From JADJLQ01 sp044227925 (lineage in GTDB: Bacteria > Bacteroidota > Bacteroidia > Chitinophagales > Saprospiraceae), in assembly GCA_044227925.1 (NCBI GenBank), contig JBGAVW010000008.1, positions 1 to 64,000 on the forward strand: DNA of 64,000 bases. The letters run 5' to 3'. Numbering within the stretch: position 1 is the first letter of the stretch; every line of letters begins with the position of its first letter. This document shows positions 7,955 through 15,402 of the stretch, piece by piece. The position numbers and the translations under genes were made by a program. A model generated the notes under the pieces. That model was not told the DNA's origin, made no database searches, and saw nothing but the letters and a program-made list of their open reading frames with translations.

Positions 7955-9607
7955 ATGCCATTACTATTTTATACTGTCATATCTATTATTGTTACAGCCA
8001 TTTCACTTTATTTCCTGATTAAGGTTTTAAAATCCAAAGCACTCAGTGCCTCTACCAATGGTTGGGGGTCCAAGTTGGGTATAGTATTGGCCATGGCTGG
8101 TAATGCTGTAGGTTTAGGTAATTTTTTACGATTCCCGGTCCAAGCAATAAATAATGGCGGTGGAGCATTTATCGTTCCTTATTTAGTATGCTTTCTGCTG
8201 ATAGGGGTACCCCTTTTATTTGTAGAATGGTCAATGGGGCGCTTTGCAGGAATTGGTTACCCGGGCAGGCCAAATGGCGACCATAACGTTCCGTTTATGA
8301 TGCAGCGATTTTCAAGCATGAAATGGGTAAAATATTTTGGTGGATTAGGGCTTTTTATAAATGTAGCTGTGGCCGGTTATTATTGTTATATAGAGTCGTG
8401 GACTTTAGGGTATTTGTATCATTCTATAGTAGGTACTTTTAATTCAATGGACCAGGAAGGTATAAGCCAGTATTTCGTGGATTATACTACATCGTATTCC
8501 GGAAAAGGAGGTTTTGCTTATGAAGCTATTTTATTTTATATACTATGCCTGATTTGTAACATTTATTTCTTGTCAAAGGGCGTAAAAGGAGGGATAGAAA
8601 AAGTTGCCAAAATCGGGATGCCCCTGTTGATCTTATTTGGAATCATATTAGCTGCAGAAGCCTTGTTGTTGAAACCAGGTGAGAAAGGGGCTATAAATGC
8701 AGGAACGGAAGGAATCAAATTTTTATTTACTCCCGATTATTCTTCGATTTGGAAACCCTCTGTTTGGATCGCTGCCGCTGGTCAAATATTTTTTACATTG
8801 GCTGTAGGTATGGCTTCCATCCAAACCTATGCATCTTATCTCAGGGAAAATGACGACACCGCCTTAGGAGCTATGTCTGCAGGTTGGATGAATGAATTCG
8901 TAGAAATCGTTCTAGGCAGCGCTATCATTATTCCGTTGGCCATAGGTTATCTTGGTGTTGATAAAATGCGGGATATTGTCAACTCCCTTGGTGGTTATGG
9001 ACTGGGATTCCGGACTCTACCTTATCTGTTCCAGGCCTGGGGTCCGATTCTTGCCATAATAGCCGGTATTTGTTGGTTTGGATTATTATTTATTGCCGGC
9101 ATTACATCTTCGCTGGCCATGAGTACGCCTGTCGTAGGTTTTTTACAAGATGAGTTTAAAATCAATCAAAAAAGGGGAGCTATAATATGTGGGATCATTA
9201 TTTTTCTTCTTGGCTTACCCACAATCCTTTTTTATAATGAAGGGGTATTCGATGAATTCGACAACTGGGCAGGTACATATGCTTTGGTGATTTTCGCCTT
9301 CGTAGAACTTATTCTATTTGCGTGGGTTTTTGGTATGAAAAAGGGATGGGAAGAAATCACCAGGGGAGCGGACATACATGTCCCCACCTTTTTTAAATAT
9401 ATTATACAATACATCACCCCTGTATTTTTAGGTTGGATACTGATTTCCAATATTCCGGGTATGGTTGATCGCATTATACATCCGGCAAATGGCTATAGGA
9501 CATTTGCCCAGATATTTATGCTGATTTTATTGTTATTCATATTTTGGGCAATACACCAGGCAGCTAAAAGAAGGGATCAAAATTCAAATATGCTCTCCGG
9601 CAATTAA
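7955..9607 (+). CDS. Sodium-dependent transporter of the NSS/SNF family
   Basis: The 550-residue polytopic membrane protein carries the family signature AVGLGNFLRFP followed by NNGGGAFIVPY in the first core helix, which in LeuT/MhsT relatives forms part of the sodium and substrate site. About 12 to 13 hydrophobic segments are visible, including an extra N-terminal helix (residues 3-25) before the core. Family members import amino acids or related solutes with sodium; the substrate cannot be read from the sequence. The gene is preceded by an AT-rich region and a terminator and followed by folK 46 bp later, so it is probably transcribed on its own or with folK-dNK. Confidence 0.9.
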   Translation: MPLLFYTVISIIVTAISLYFLIKVLKSKALSASTNGWGSKLGIVLAMAGNAVGLGNFLRFPVQAINNGGGAFIVPYLVCFLLIGVPLLFVEWSMGRFAGIGYPGRPNGDHNVPFMMQRFSSMKWVKYFGGLGLFINVAVAGYYCYIESWTLGYLYHSIVGTFNSMDQEGISQYFVDYTTSYSGKGGFAYEAILFYILCLICNIYFLSKGVKGGIEKVAKIGMPLLILFGIILAAEALLLKPGEKGAINAGTEGIKFLFTPDYSSIWKPSVWIAAAGQIFFTLAVGMASIQTYASYLRENDDTALGAMSAGWMNEFVEIVLGSAIIIPLAIGYLGVDKMRDIVNSLGGYGLGFRTLPYLFQAWGPILAIIAGICWFGLLFIAGITSSLAMSTPVVGFLQDEFKINQKRGAIICGIIIFLLGLPTILFYNEGVFDEFDNWAGTYALVIFAFVELILFAWVFGMKKGWEEITRGADIHVPTFFKYIIQYITPVFLGWILISNIPGMVDRIIHPANGYRTFAQIFMLILLLFIFWAIHQAAKRRDQNSNMLSGN

Positions 9608-9653
9608 TATTTTCATATTATACCTTTATATATATATTTGTAATCACTTACAC

Positions 9654-10145
9654 ATGTCAGCCTCCAGATCTGTAATATTATTACTTGGTTCTAATCTTAA
9701 TGAACCTATCAAACAATTGAAAATTGCAAGGGATCTGATTGGTACCCAATTGGCCAGGATTAAAAAAGCATCATCCATATACAAGACTGCAGCGTGGGGC
9801 AATACAGATCAACCTGATTTTATGAATCAAATCATTGAAATTATATCTTCACGGCCCGCTATTAAAATACTCGCAATCATTAAAAACATTGAAGAGATTA
9901 TGGGGCGTGTATCCTCTATTCATTGGGGGCCCCGAATCATTGATATAGATATCCTCTTTTGTGGCAAAGAAAAAATCAATTCGAAAATGCTCACCATCCC
10001 TCACCCCTCTATTGGAGATCGCCTCTTTACCCTGATCCCTTTGCAGGAGTTAAATCCTAGATTCGTACACCCTGTTAGCAGGAAATCCGTCCGTGAATTG
10101 ATAGCATCCTGTAATGATCACAGTGCCGTAAATAAAGTCATTTGA
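9654..10145 (+). CDS. folK: 2-amino-4-hydroxy-6-hydroxymethyldihydropteridine diphosphokinase
   Basis: The 163-residue protein matches HPPK, the folate-pathway enzyme that transfers pyrophosphate from ATP to 6-hydroxymethyl-7,8-dihydropterin before dihydropteroate synthesis. Visible signatures are LLLGSNL near the N terminus, the WGNTDQPDFMNQ substrate loop and the GPRIIDIDILFCG motif with the metal-binding aspartates (about residues 95-107). The stop codon overlaps the next start by one base (TGATG), implying translational coupling to the deoxynucleoside kinase. Confidence 0.93.
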   Translation: MSASRSVILLLGSNLNEPIKQLKIARDLIGTQLARIKKASSIYKTAAWGNTDQPDFMNQIIEIISSRPAIKILAIIKNIEEIMGRVSSIHWGPRIIDIDILFCGKEKINSKMLTIPHPSIGDRLFTLIPLQELNPRFVHPVSRKSVRELIASCNDHSAVNKVI

Positions 10146-10792
10146 TGCCAACAGCTATACCATATCAGTACATTTGCATAGAAGGTAATATAGGTGCCGG
10201 TAAAACCACTTTTTGTGAATTATTGGCGGAAGACATTGCTTGTAAACTGGTTTTGGAAGAATTCGCGGATAATCCCTTCTTACCTAACTTTTATAAAGAA
10301 CCAAAACGGTTTGCTTTTCCAATGGAGCTTTTTCTCATGGCGGAAAGGTTTAAACAATTGCAAAATCATATTCATCATCGTGACCTCTTTAGTGACTATA
10401 TTGTTTCAGACTATACATTCGTAAAAACCTTATTATTTGCAAAAAATAACCTGCCCGAAGAAGAGTACAGGTTGTTTCATGATATGTACCAGATCCTCAG
10501 TGAACAAATTCCTAACCCAGACATTTTAGTCTATTTGCACAGGCCGTTGGATGTTTTAAAGCAGCAAATTATGCTGAGAGGGAGACCCTACGAACAAAAT
10601 ATGGAGGCAGGATATTTGCAAGGATTACAAAATATGTATTTCGAATATTTTCGCAATGAAGTTCAATTTCCGATTTTGATGGTTGACCTGGGTGCTGCTA
10701 ATTTTATTAACGAACCCGATGCATATCAGGAAATTAAGAACCTGATGATGGATGACTGGAAACCAGGACTACATAGGATTGGATTAAAATAA
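10145..10792 (+). CDS. Deoxynucleoside kinase
   Basis: The 215-residue protein belongs to the dCK/dGK-like family of deoxynucleoside salvage kinases. The P-loop EGNIGAGKTT lies close to the N terminus, SDYTF replaces the common ERS/DRS-type motif, and the LID arginines sit in RGRPYEQN. An upstream TTG at 10142 would add one residue; I chose ATG 10145 because it forms a TGATG stop-start overlap with folK. Substrate preference (dA/dG versus dC) is not resolvable here. Coupling to folK puts deoxynucleotide salvage and folate synthesis on one transcript. Confidence 0.9.
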   Translation: MPTAIPYQYICIEGNIGAGKTTFCELLAEDIACKLVLEEFADNPFLPNFYKEPKRFAFPMELFLMAERFKQLQNHIHHRDLFSDYIVSDYTFVKTLLFAKNNLPEEEYRLFHDMYQILSEQIPNPDILVYLHRPLDVLKQQIMLRGRPYEQNMEAGYLQGLQNMYFEYFRNEVQFPILMVDLGAANFINEPDAYQEIKNLMMDDWKPGLHRIGLK

Positions 10793-10932
10793 GATGTCCC
10801 AGTAGGAACTCTGTATTTACTCTTTGAGTCCAGATATGAAAGGAAATGCTTTCTGTCCGGGAAGCGGATAAAATTTTAAATTCATTTTAGCTAAACAACT
10901 CATTTTCAGTAAATTAAAATTCTAATTTCAAA

Positions 10933-10964
10933 TTAGACACTCCCAACAAGAAACCCTATATTTG
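10933..10964 (+). promoter_or_regulatory. Probable Bacteroidota-type promoter of efp-accB-accC
   Basis: TATATTTG at 10957-10964 is a perfect match to the -7 element TAnnTTTG, and TTAG at 10933-10936 (one mismatch to TTTG) lies 20 bp upstream, the usual spacing. Transcription would start near 10968, about 30 nt before the efp ATG. Confidence 0.65.
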
Positions 10965-10999
10965 CGCCCGCAAAAAACATTAAACTAATTTTTCAAATT

Positions 11000-11566
11000 A
11001 TGGCATCTACCACCGAAATCAGAAATGGCATGTGTATCAATCACAATAATGATATCTGGACAGTTATTGAATTTCAACACGTAAAAAGTGCCCGCAGTGC
11101 TGCTTTTGTAAGATCTAAACTCAAAAGCATTACCACAGGCAGATCAGTTGAATATTCATTCCCGGCTGGTCATAAATGGGATGAAGTTCGAATGGAACGA
11201 AGAAAATACCAGTTTCTCTATAAGGATGATCAGGGTTATAATTTTATGAATAATGAGAATTTTGACCAGGTGCTGTTGCAGGAAGCCATGATCGAGGGCA
11301 CTGAATTTTTAAAGGAAGGCATGGATGTGGAAATATTATTCCATGCTGAGAATGAGACTCCTATGAGTGTAACTTTACCTATGTTTATGGTACTTGAAGT
11401 GGTATATACTGAACCTGGTGAAAAAGGAAACACTGCCACCAATGCCTTAAAACCTGCTAAATTGGAAACAGGAGCAGAAATCAAAGTACCGCTTTTTGTT
11501 AATGAAGGCGACAAAATCAAAATAGATACACAAAATAGGTCGTATATTGAACGGGTAAAAAATTAA
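11000..11566 (+). CDS. efp: Translation elongation factor P (Arg32 type)
   Basis: The 188-residue protein has the three beta-barrel domains of EF-P, which binds between the P and E sites of the ribosome and relieves stalling at polyproline. Recognisable segments are VRMERRKYQFLYKDDQGYNFMN in the middle and TYTEPGEKGNTATN plus LKPAKLETGAEIKVPLF near the end. At the tip loop the usual KPGKG is replaced by KSARS, putting Arg at position 32 where E. coli has the modified Lys34. Arg32 is typical of EF-P modified by the rhamnosyltransferase EarP; no earP gene is in the window. First gene of a tight operon: accB begins 6 bp downstream. Confidence 0.95.
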   Translation: MASTTEIRNGMCINHNNDIWTVIEFQHVKSARSAAFVRSKLKSITTGRSVEYSFPAGHKWDEVRMERRKYQFLYKDDQGYNFMNNENFDQVLLQEAMIEGTEFLKEGMDVEILFHAENETPMSVTLPMFMVLEVVYTEPGEKGNTATNALKPAKLETGAEIKVPLFVNEGDKIKIDTQNRSYIERVKN

Positions 11567-11572
11567 ATCCTT

Positions 11573-12070
11573 ATGGATCTAAAGGAAATACAGGAGCTCA
11601 TCCGTATGATGGGCAAATCAAATCTGGCTGAACTCAAATTAAAACAAGGTGATTTTGAGCTTGTGCTTAGATCAGAATTGGCCAAGGAAAAGATGGCTTA
11701 TGTCGCTGCACCTGTTGCGGCGCCTACTATTGCGCCTCCTCTTCCAGCCTCAGTACCAGTTCCTTCAACTACTGATAAAAAAGCACCAGCTGTTTCCGCT
11801 GCTGAAACACCAAAACCTGTAAATGACAAAAAGTTGCTTGAAATAAAAAGTCCTATGGTAGGCACTTTTTATAGATCATCTTCTCCTGATAAACCCCCTT
11901 ATGTTAAAGTTGGAGATATTGTGACTCTTGGTCAGGTAGTTTGCATGGTAGAGGCAATGAAACTTTTTAATGAAATAGAATCTGAAATCTCAGGCACTAT
12001 AGTAAAAATCGTAGCCGACGATGCTTCACCGGTAGAATACGATCAGGTATTGTTTTTGGTAGAACCATAA
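11573..12070 (+). CDS. accB: Acetyl-CoA carboxylase biotin carboxyl carrier protein
   Basis: The 165-residue protein is the BCCP subunit. An N-terminal helical part and an Ala/Pro-rich flexible linker (about residues 45-85) precede a biotinyl domain with the site EAMK, biotin attaching at about Lys130. It carries CO2 on biotin between biotin carboxylase and the carboxyltransferase in the first step of fatty-acid synthesis. It sits between efp (6 bp) and accC (17 bp), a gene order seen in many bacteria. Confidence 0.95.
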   Translation: MDLKEIQELIRMMGKSNLAELKLKQGDFELVLRSELAKEKMAYVAAPVAAPTIAPPLPASVPVPSTTDKKAPAVSAAETPKPVNDKKLLEIKSPMVGTFYRSSSPDKPPYVKVGDIVTLGQVVCMVEAMKLFNEIESEISGTIVKIVADDASPVEYDQVLFLVEP

Positions 12071-12087
12071 ACCAATAAAAACCATCT

Positions 12088-13434
12088 ATGTTTAATAAAA
12101 TATTGATAGCCAATCGGGGTGAAATCGCCCTGAGAGTGATCAGGACATGTAAAGAAATGGGCATCAAGACAGTAGCTGTTTATTCTACTGCAGACAGAGA
12201 TAGTTTACATGTGCGATTTGCCGATGAAGCTGTATGCATTGGCCCCCCTCCAAGCAGCGAATCCTATATCAATATACCCAAAATCATATCCGCTGTTGAA
12301 ATCACTAATGCCGATGCTGTACACCCCGGATATGGATTTTTAGCTGAGAATGCACGCTTTGCCGAAGTTTGTACAGACTACGGAATAAAATTTATAGGCC
12401 CTACTCCGGACCAAATTCGGGCAATGGGTGATAAAATCACAGCCAAAGAAACCATGATAAAATCCAAAGTGCCTGTAGTACCAGGAAGCGATGGATTATT
12501 AAAAGATCTGAAACAAGCAGGCAAACTCGCTAAAGATATTGGCTACCCTATTATACTTAAAGCTACTGCCGGTGGTGGTGGCAAAGGCATGCGAATCGTA
12601 TGGAATGAAGAGGAGATGGAAGCTATGTGGAATGTAGCTAAAAACGAAGCCAGGGCTGCATTTGGCAATGATGGCATCTATATGGAAAAATACATCGAAG
12701 AGCCTCGACATATAGAGTTCCAGATTATAGGTGATCAACATGGTCAGGTAATACATTTGTCAGAGCGCGATTGTTCTATTCAACGCAGGCATCAAAAGCT
12801 GGTAGAAGAGTCCCCTTCACCTTTCATGACAGATAAATTACGTAAGAAAATGGGAGAAGCTGCAGTGGCAGCCGGCAAATCGATAAACTACGAAGGCGTA
12901 GGTACCATAGAGTTTTTGGTGGATAAATATCAAAACTTTTACTTTATGGAAATGAACACCCGTATACAGGTAGAGCATCCTGTTACCGAAGAGGTAATGG
13001 ATGTGGACCTGATCAAAGAACAGATAAAAGTAGCCGCCGGAGAAAAACTCTCAGGCAAAAATTATACTCCCAAGTTTTGTGCCATGGAAGTGCGCATCAA
13101 TGCGGAAGATCCGTTTAATGACTTCAGACCTAGTCCGGGAAAGATCACATCCTTCCATACTCCTAAAGGCCTGGGGGTACGTGTTGATACTCATGCTTAT
13201 GCAGGATATTCCGTCCCACCCTATTACGATTCTATGATCGCTAAGTTGATCTGCAAAGCGCATACCCGCGATGAAGTATTAGCCAAAATGAATCGTGCTC
13301 TCGATGAATTCATAATCGAAGGTGTAAAGACCACAGTACCCTTCCATCAGTTATTGATGGATAATGAAGATTTTAAAAAGGGAAAGTTTCATACCGGATT
13401 TTTGAATACCTGGGATTTTAAGAGCTTGAAGTAG
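12088..13434 (+). CDS. accC: Acetyl-CoA carboxylase biotin carboxylase subunit
   Basis: The 448-residue enzyme carboxylates biotin on AccB using ATP and bicarbonate. N-terminal KILIANRGEIALRVIRTC, the glycine-rich ATP-grasp loop ATAGGGGKGMR, the ERDCSIQRRHQKL segment and the EMNTRIQVEHPVTE active-site motif are all intact, and length matches the family (about 450). Last gene of the efp-accB-accC run. No clear terminator is seen in the 260-bp gap that follows. Confidence 0.96.
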   Translation: MFNKILIANRGEIALRVIRTCKEMGIKTVAVYSTADRDSLHVRFADEAVCIGPPPSSESYINIPKIISAVEITNADAVHPGYGFLAENARFAEVCTDYGIKFIGPTPDQIRAMGDKITAKETMIKSKVPVVPGSDGLLKDLKQAGKLAKDIGYPIILKATAGGGGKGMRIVWNEEEMEAMWNVAKNEARAAFGNDGIYMEKYIEEPRHIEFQIIGDQHGQVIHLSERDCSIQRRHQKLVEESPSPFMTDKLRKKMGEAAVAAGKSINYEGVGTIEFLVDKYQNFYFMEMNTRIQVEHPVTEEVMDVDLIKEQIKVAAGEKLSGKNYTPKFCAMEVRINAEDPFNDFRPSPGKITSFHTPKGLGVRVDTHAYAGYSVPPYYDSMIAKLICKAHTRDEVLAKMNRALDEFIIEGVKTTVPFHQLLMDNEDFKKGKFHTGFLNTWDFKSLK

Positions 13435-13694
13435 AATAAATTTTGAATCTTAAGTATTCCCAATTTATTTAGAACAATCATTGAGAGAACTGAAGTTTAT
13501 ACATTAAATATATCGTTTGCCGATTTATACACTGAGTAATACTTTCAGAAATTACCTTGCCCGCTTTTTGATCCAACTTTCTTAACTATTTTTATCCGCA
13601 TTAAGTATGGGCAACCTTGTAACTCCATTTTATTTTAGACTGAAAGAAATAGGAATTAATTTAGACCCAAAGCTCCACCATGTAGACTAGCTAT

Positions 13695-15110
13695 TCAATT
13701 CATCAACTCAGCTACATGTATCGCCACATCCACTACATCCAGTGAATACTTATTCATCTTGATAGGATGATTGGTGATGAGAGTAGTAAATAATGATTTT
13801 CGGGTTTGCGTAGCCTGTTTAAACCAGGATTTTCTATTTTGCAAGTCTGAGGCATAGGACTTCGATATCTCAAATGGAGCATCGTAGAACTTACATTCAC
13901 ACAGGTTGATAGCCGAGTCCTTCCGGTCTATCAATAAATCAATTTGTATTCCTTTATTTTCCTGGACTGACCTGAAAGTAGAGGACTCGGTATATACTTT
14001 GGAGATACCGAGTACTTTTTTTATTTCATCTATGTGTTTCAGACAAATCGATTCGAAAGCATATCCAGTCCAGATTTTGTAGGATTGGGATTGCGCAATT
14101 TGATGCCAATGACCTGAGGGTACTGGTCTTTGATTTTTAATGAACCGATGATAAAAAACGGAGTATTCATCAACCAATCTGTAAATCGAGTCTCTCTTTT
14201 TATTGCCAAAACGAGTCTCTTCGATAATAAATCCGGATATCATAAGTTCATCCAATGTCCGTTGAATTGGCCCCCCTGCTTTTACTTTTGATTTGGAAAT
14301 AATATCCTTTCGGGTCATACCGGATTTGGATAAGGCCAATGTACTTACCACTGATTCATGGTATACGGGATTATCGAATATAGCTTTATACAAGTTTTCA
14401 TATTCATTCTTTAATATCCCACCTGTCTTAAAACACATTCTTTCTATACAGGCAGCTACACTTTCACCTCTTTTTATATGCTCCAGGTAAAAAGGGATTC
14501 CACCCACAGCCATATATAGTTCGGTGATAGCCGTATCCGTGAGGTTGATTTTCTTTGAAAGTAAAAAACGCTTCGTTTCAGCCAGAGTAAAAGGTTCCAG
14601 GTGAATTCGATGAGTCAACCTATTATGAAATCCGCCTTTGTCGTTTACAATTTTTTGATTAATCCAGGAAGTGGATGAACCGCATACAACCAGTATAAAA
14701 TGATTTTCTTTAGATAAATAATCATTCCACAAATGTGCTAATAATTGGATAAATCCTGATTTATAGGTATTCATCCAGGGCAACTCATCCAAAAAGATGA
14801 CTTGCTTGCGTTTCTTTGACAGTCTTTGGAGTTTTTGTTTTAAGACTATAAATAATTCCTGCCAATTAGAATATTCCAATTCACCTGTATAGGCAAAATA
14901 TTCTTGTATTTTATCTGCAAAGTTTACCATTTGAGTCTTAGTGTCTCCTGATTGAATGCCGGAAACCGCAAAGCAAATCCGATCTTTATACATTTCTTCT
15001 ATGAGATAAGTTTTCCCTACTCGGCGTCTGCCGGTGACCGCTACAAAAGCAGACTTGTTAAGGTACAAGGTTTCCCGCATTTGACTCATTTGCATCTCCC
15101 GGCCAATCAT
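13695..15110 (-). CDS. AAA ATPase with C-terminal DUF234-type PD-(D/E)XK nuclease-like domain
   Basis: The 471-residue protein has an N-terminal STAND/ATPase_2-like NTPase: Walker A GRRRVGKT (residues 27-34) and Walker B QVIFLDELPWM (about 105-115), then helical sensor and winged-helix-like parts (ILKNEYENLYKAIF, about 225-300). The C-terminal domain resembles DUF234 and shows a PD-(D/E)XK-like pattern: Asp391 in IDLLID, then E405-C-K407 with beta-strand spacing. Such proteins form scattered, often laterally moved families of unknown role. The gene is isolated between two plus-strand genes, and its start region holds paired inverted repeats (15116-15152, 15260-15296). Defence, toxin-like or mobile-element-related roles are possible but unproven. 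Confidence 0.8.
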   Translation of the reverse strand: MIGREMQMSQMRETLYLNKSAFVAVTGRRRVGKTYLIEEMYKDRICFAVSGIQSGDTKTQMVNFADKIQEYFAYTGELEYSNWQELFIVLKQKLQRLSKKRKQVIFLDELPWMNTYKSGFIQLLAHLWNDYLSKENHFILVVCGSSTSWINQKIVNDKGGFHNRLTHRIHLEPFTLAETKRFLLSKKINLTDTAITELYMAVGGIPFYLEHIKRGESVAACIERMCFKTGGILKNEYENLYKAIFDNPVYHESVVSTLALSKSGMTRKDIISKSKVKAGGPIQRTLDELMISGFIIEETRFGNKKRDSIYRLVDEYSVFYHRFIKNQRPVPSGHWHQIAQSQSYKIWTGYAFESICLKHIDEIKKVLGISKVYTESSTFRSVQENKGIQIDLLIDRKDSAINLCECKFYDAPFEISKSYASDLQNRKSWFKQATQTRKSLFTTLITNHPIKMNKYSLDVVDVAIHVAELMN

Positions 15111-15115
15111 TATGG

Positions 15116-15152
15116 TTGTATTTATCTTTCAAATATACATAGATAAGTACAA
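15116..15152 (-). promoter_or_regulatory. Promoter of the ATPase gene inside a 37-bp inverted-repeat operator
   Basis: On the plus strand TTGTATTTATCT (15116-15127) is followed by a 13-bp spacer and AGATAAGTACAA (15141-15152): 12-bp arms with one mismatch. The spacer contains, read on the minus strand, TATATTTG (15137-15130), a perfect TAnnTTTG -7 element. Transcription would start near 15126, inside the proximal arm and about 16 nt before the ATPase ATG. This is the geometry of a repressor site that covers the promoter. Confidence 0.7.
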
Positions 15153-15259
15153 ATATCCATGCAATCGGCACAGCACACGATTACTTATTTAAACCTCAAT
15201 TCCGCATTAGGGCTCGCTGGTTGCAGTATAGAAACACGAAAAAGAGGGTAATATTACGT

Positions 15260-15296
15260 TTGTACTTATCTAATTATTTATACCAGATAAGTACAA
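15260..15296. promoter_or_regulatory. Second copy of the 37-bp inverted-repeat operator
   Basis: TTGTACTTATCT (15260-15271), 13-bp spacer, AGATAAGTACAA (15285-15296): perfect 12-bp arms with exactly the arm length and spacer of the copy at 15116-15152, starting 144 bp away. The spacer sequence differs between the copies, so the arms are what is conserved. No good -7 element is inside this copy. It lies between the divergent ATPase and ABC exporter genes and could serve either. Confidence 0.75.
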
Positions 15297-15402
15297 TTAA
15301 ATAAAACGCACAAGGGACGAATAATTTATCCCCGTTTCATTCAATTCTGTTATTTTTATGCTCGTATATTTTTTAAGACTATCGATTGAGATTACTAATT
15401 GC

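Noticed and set aside
13607..13690. A 27-codon frame (ATG 13607 to TAG 13690) with protein-like composition, 4 bp from the end of the ATPase gene
   Set aside because: It could be the remnant of a gene truncated when the ATPase arrived, but it is too short, has no recognised family and no ribosome-binding site, so it is not annotated.
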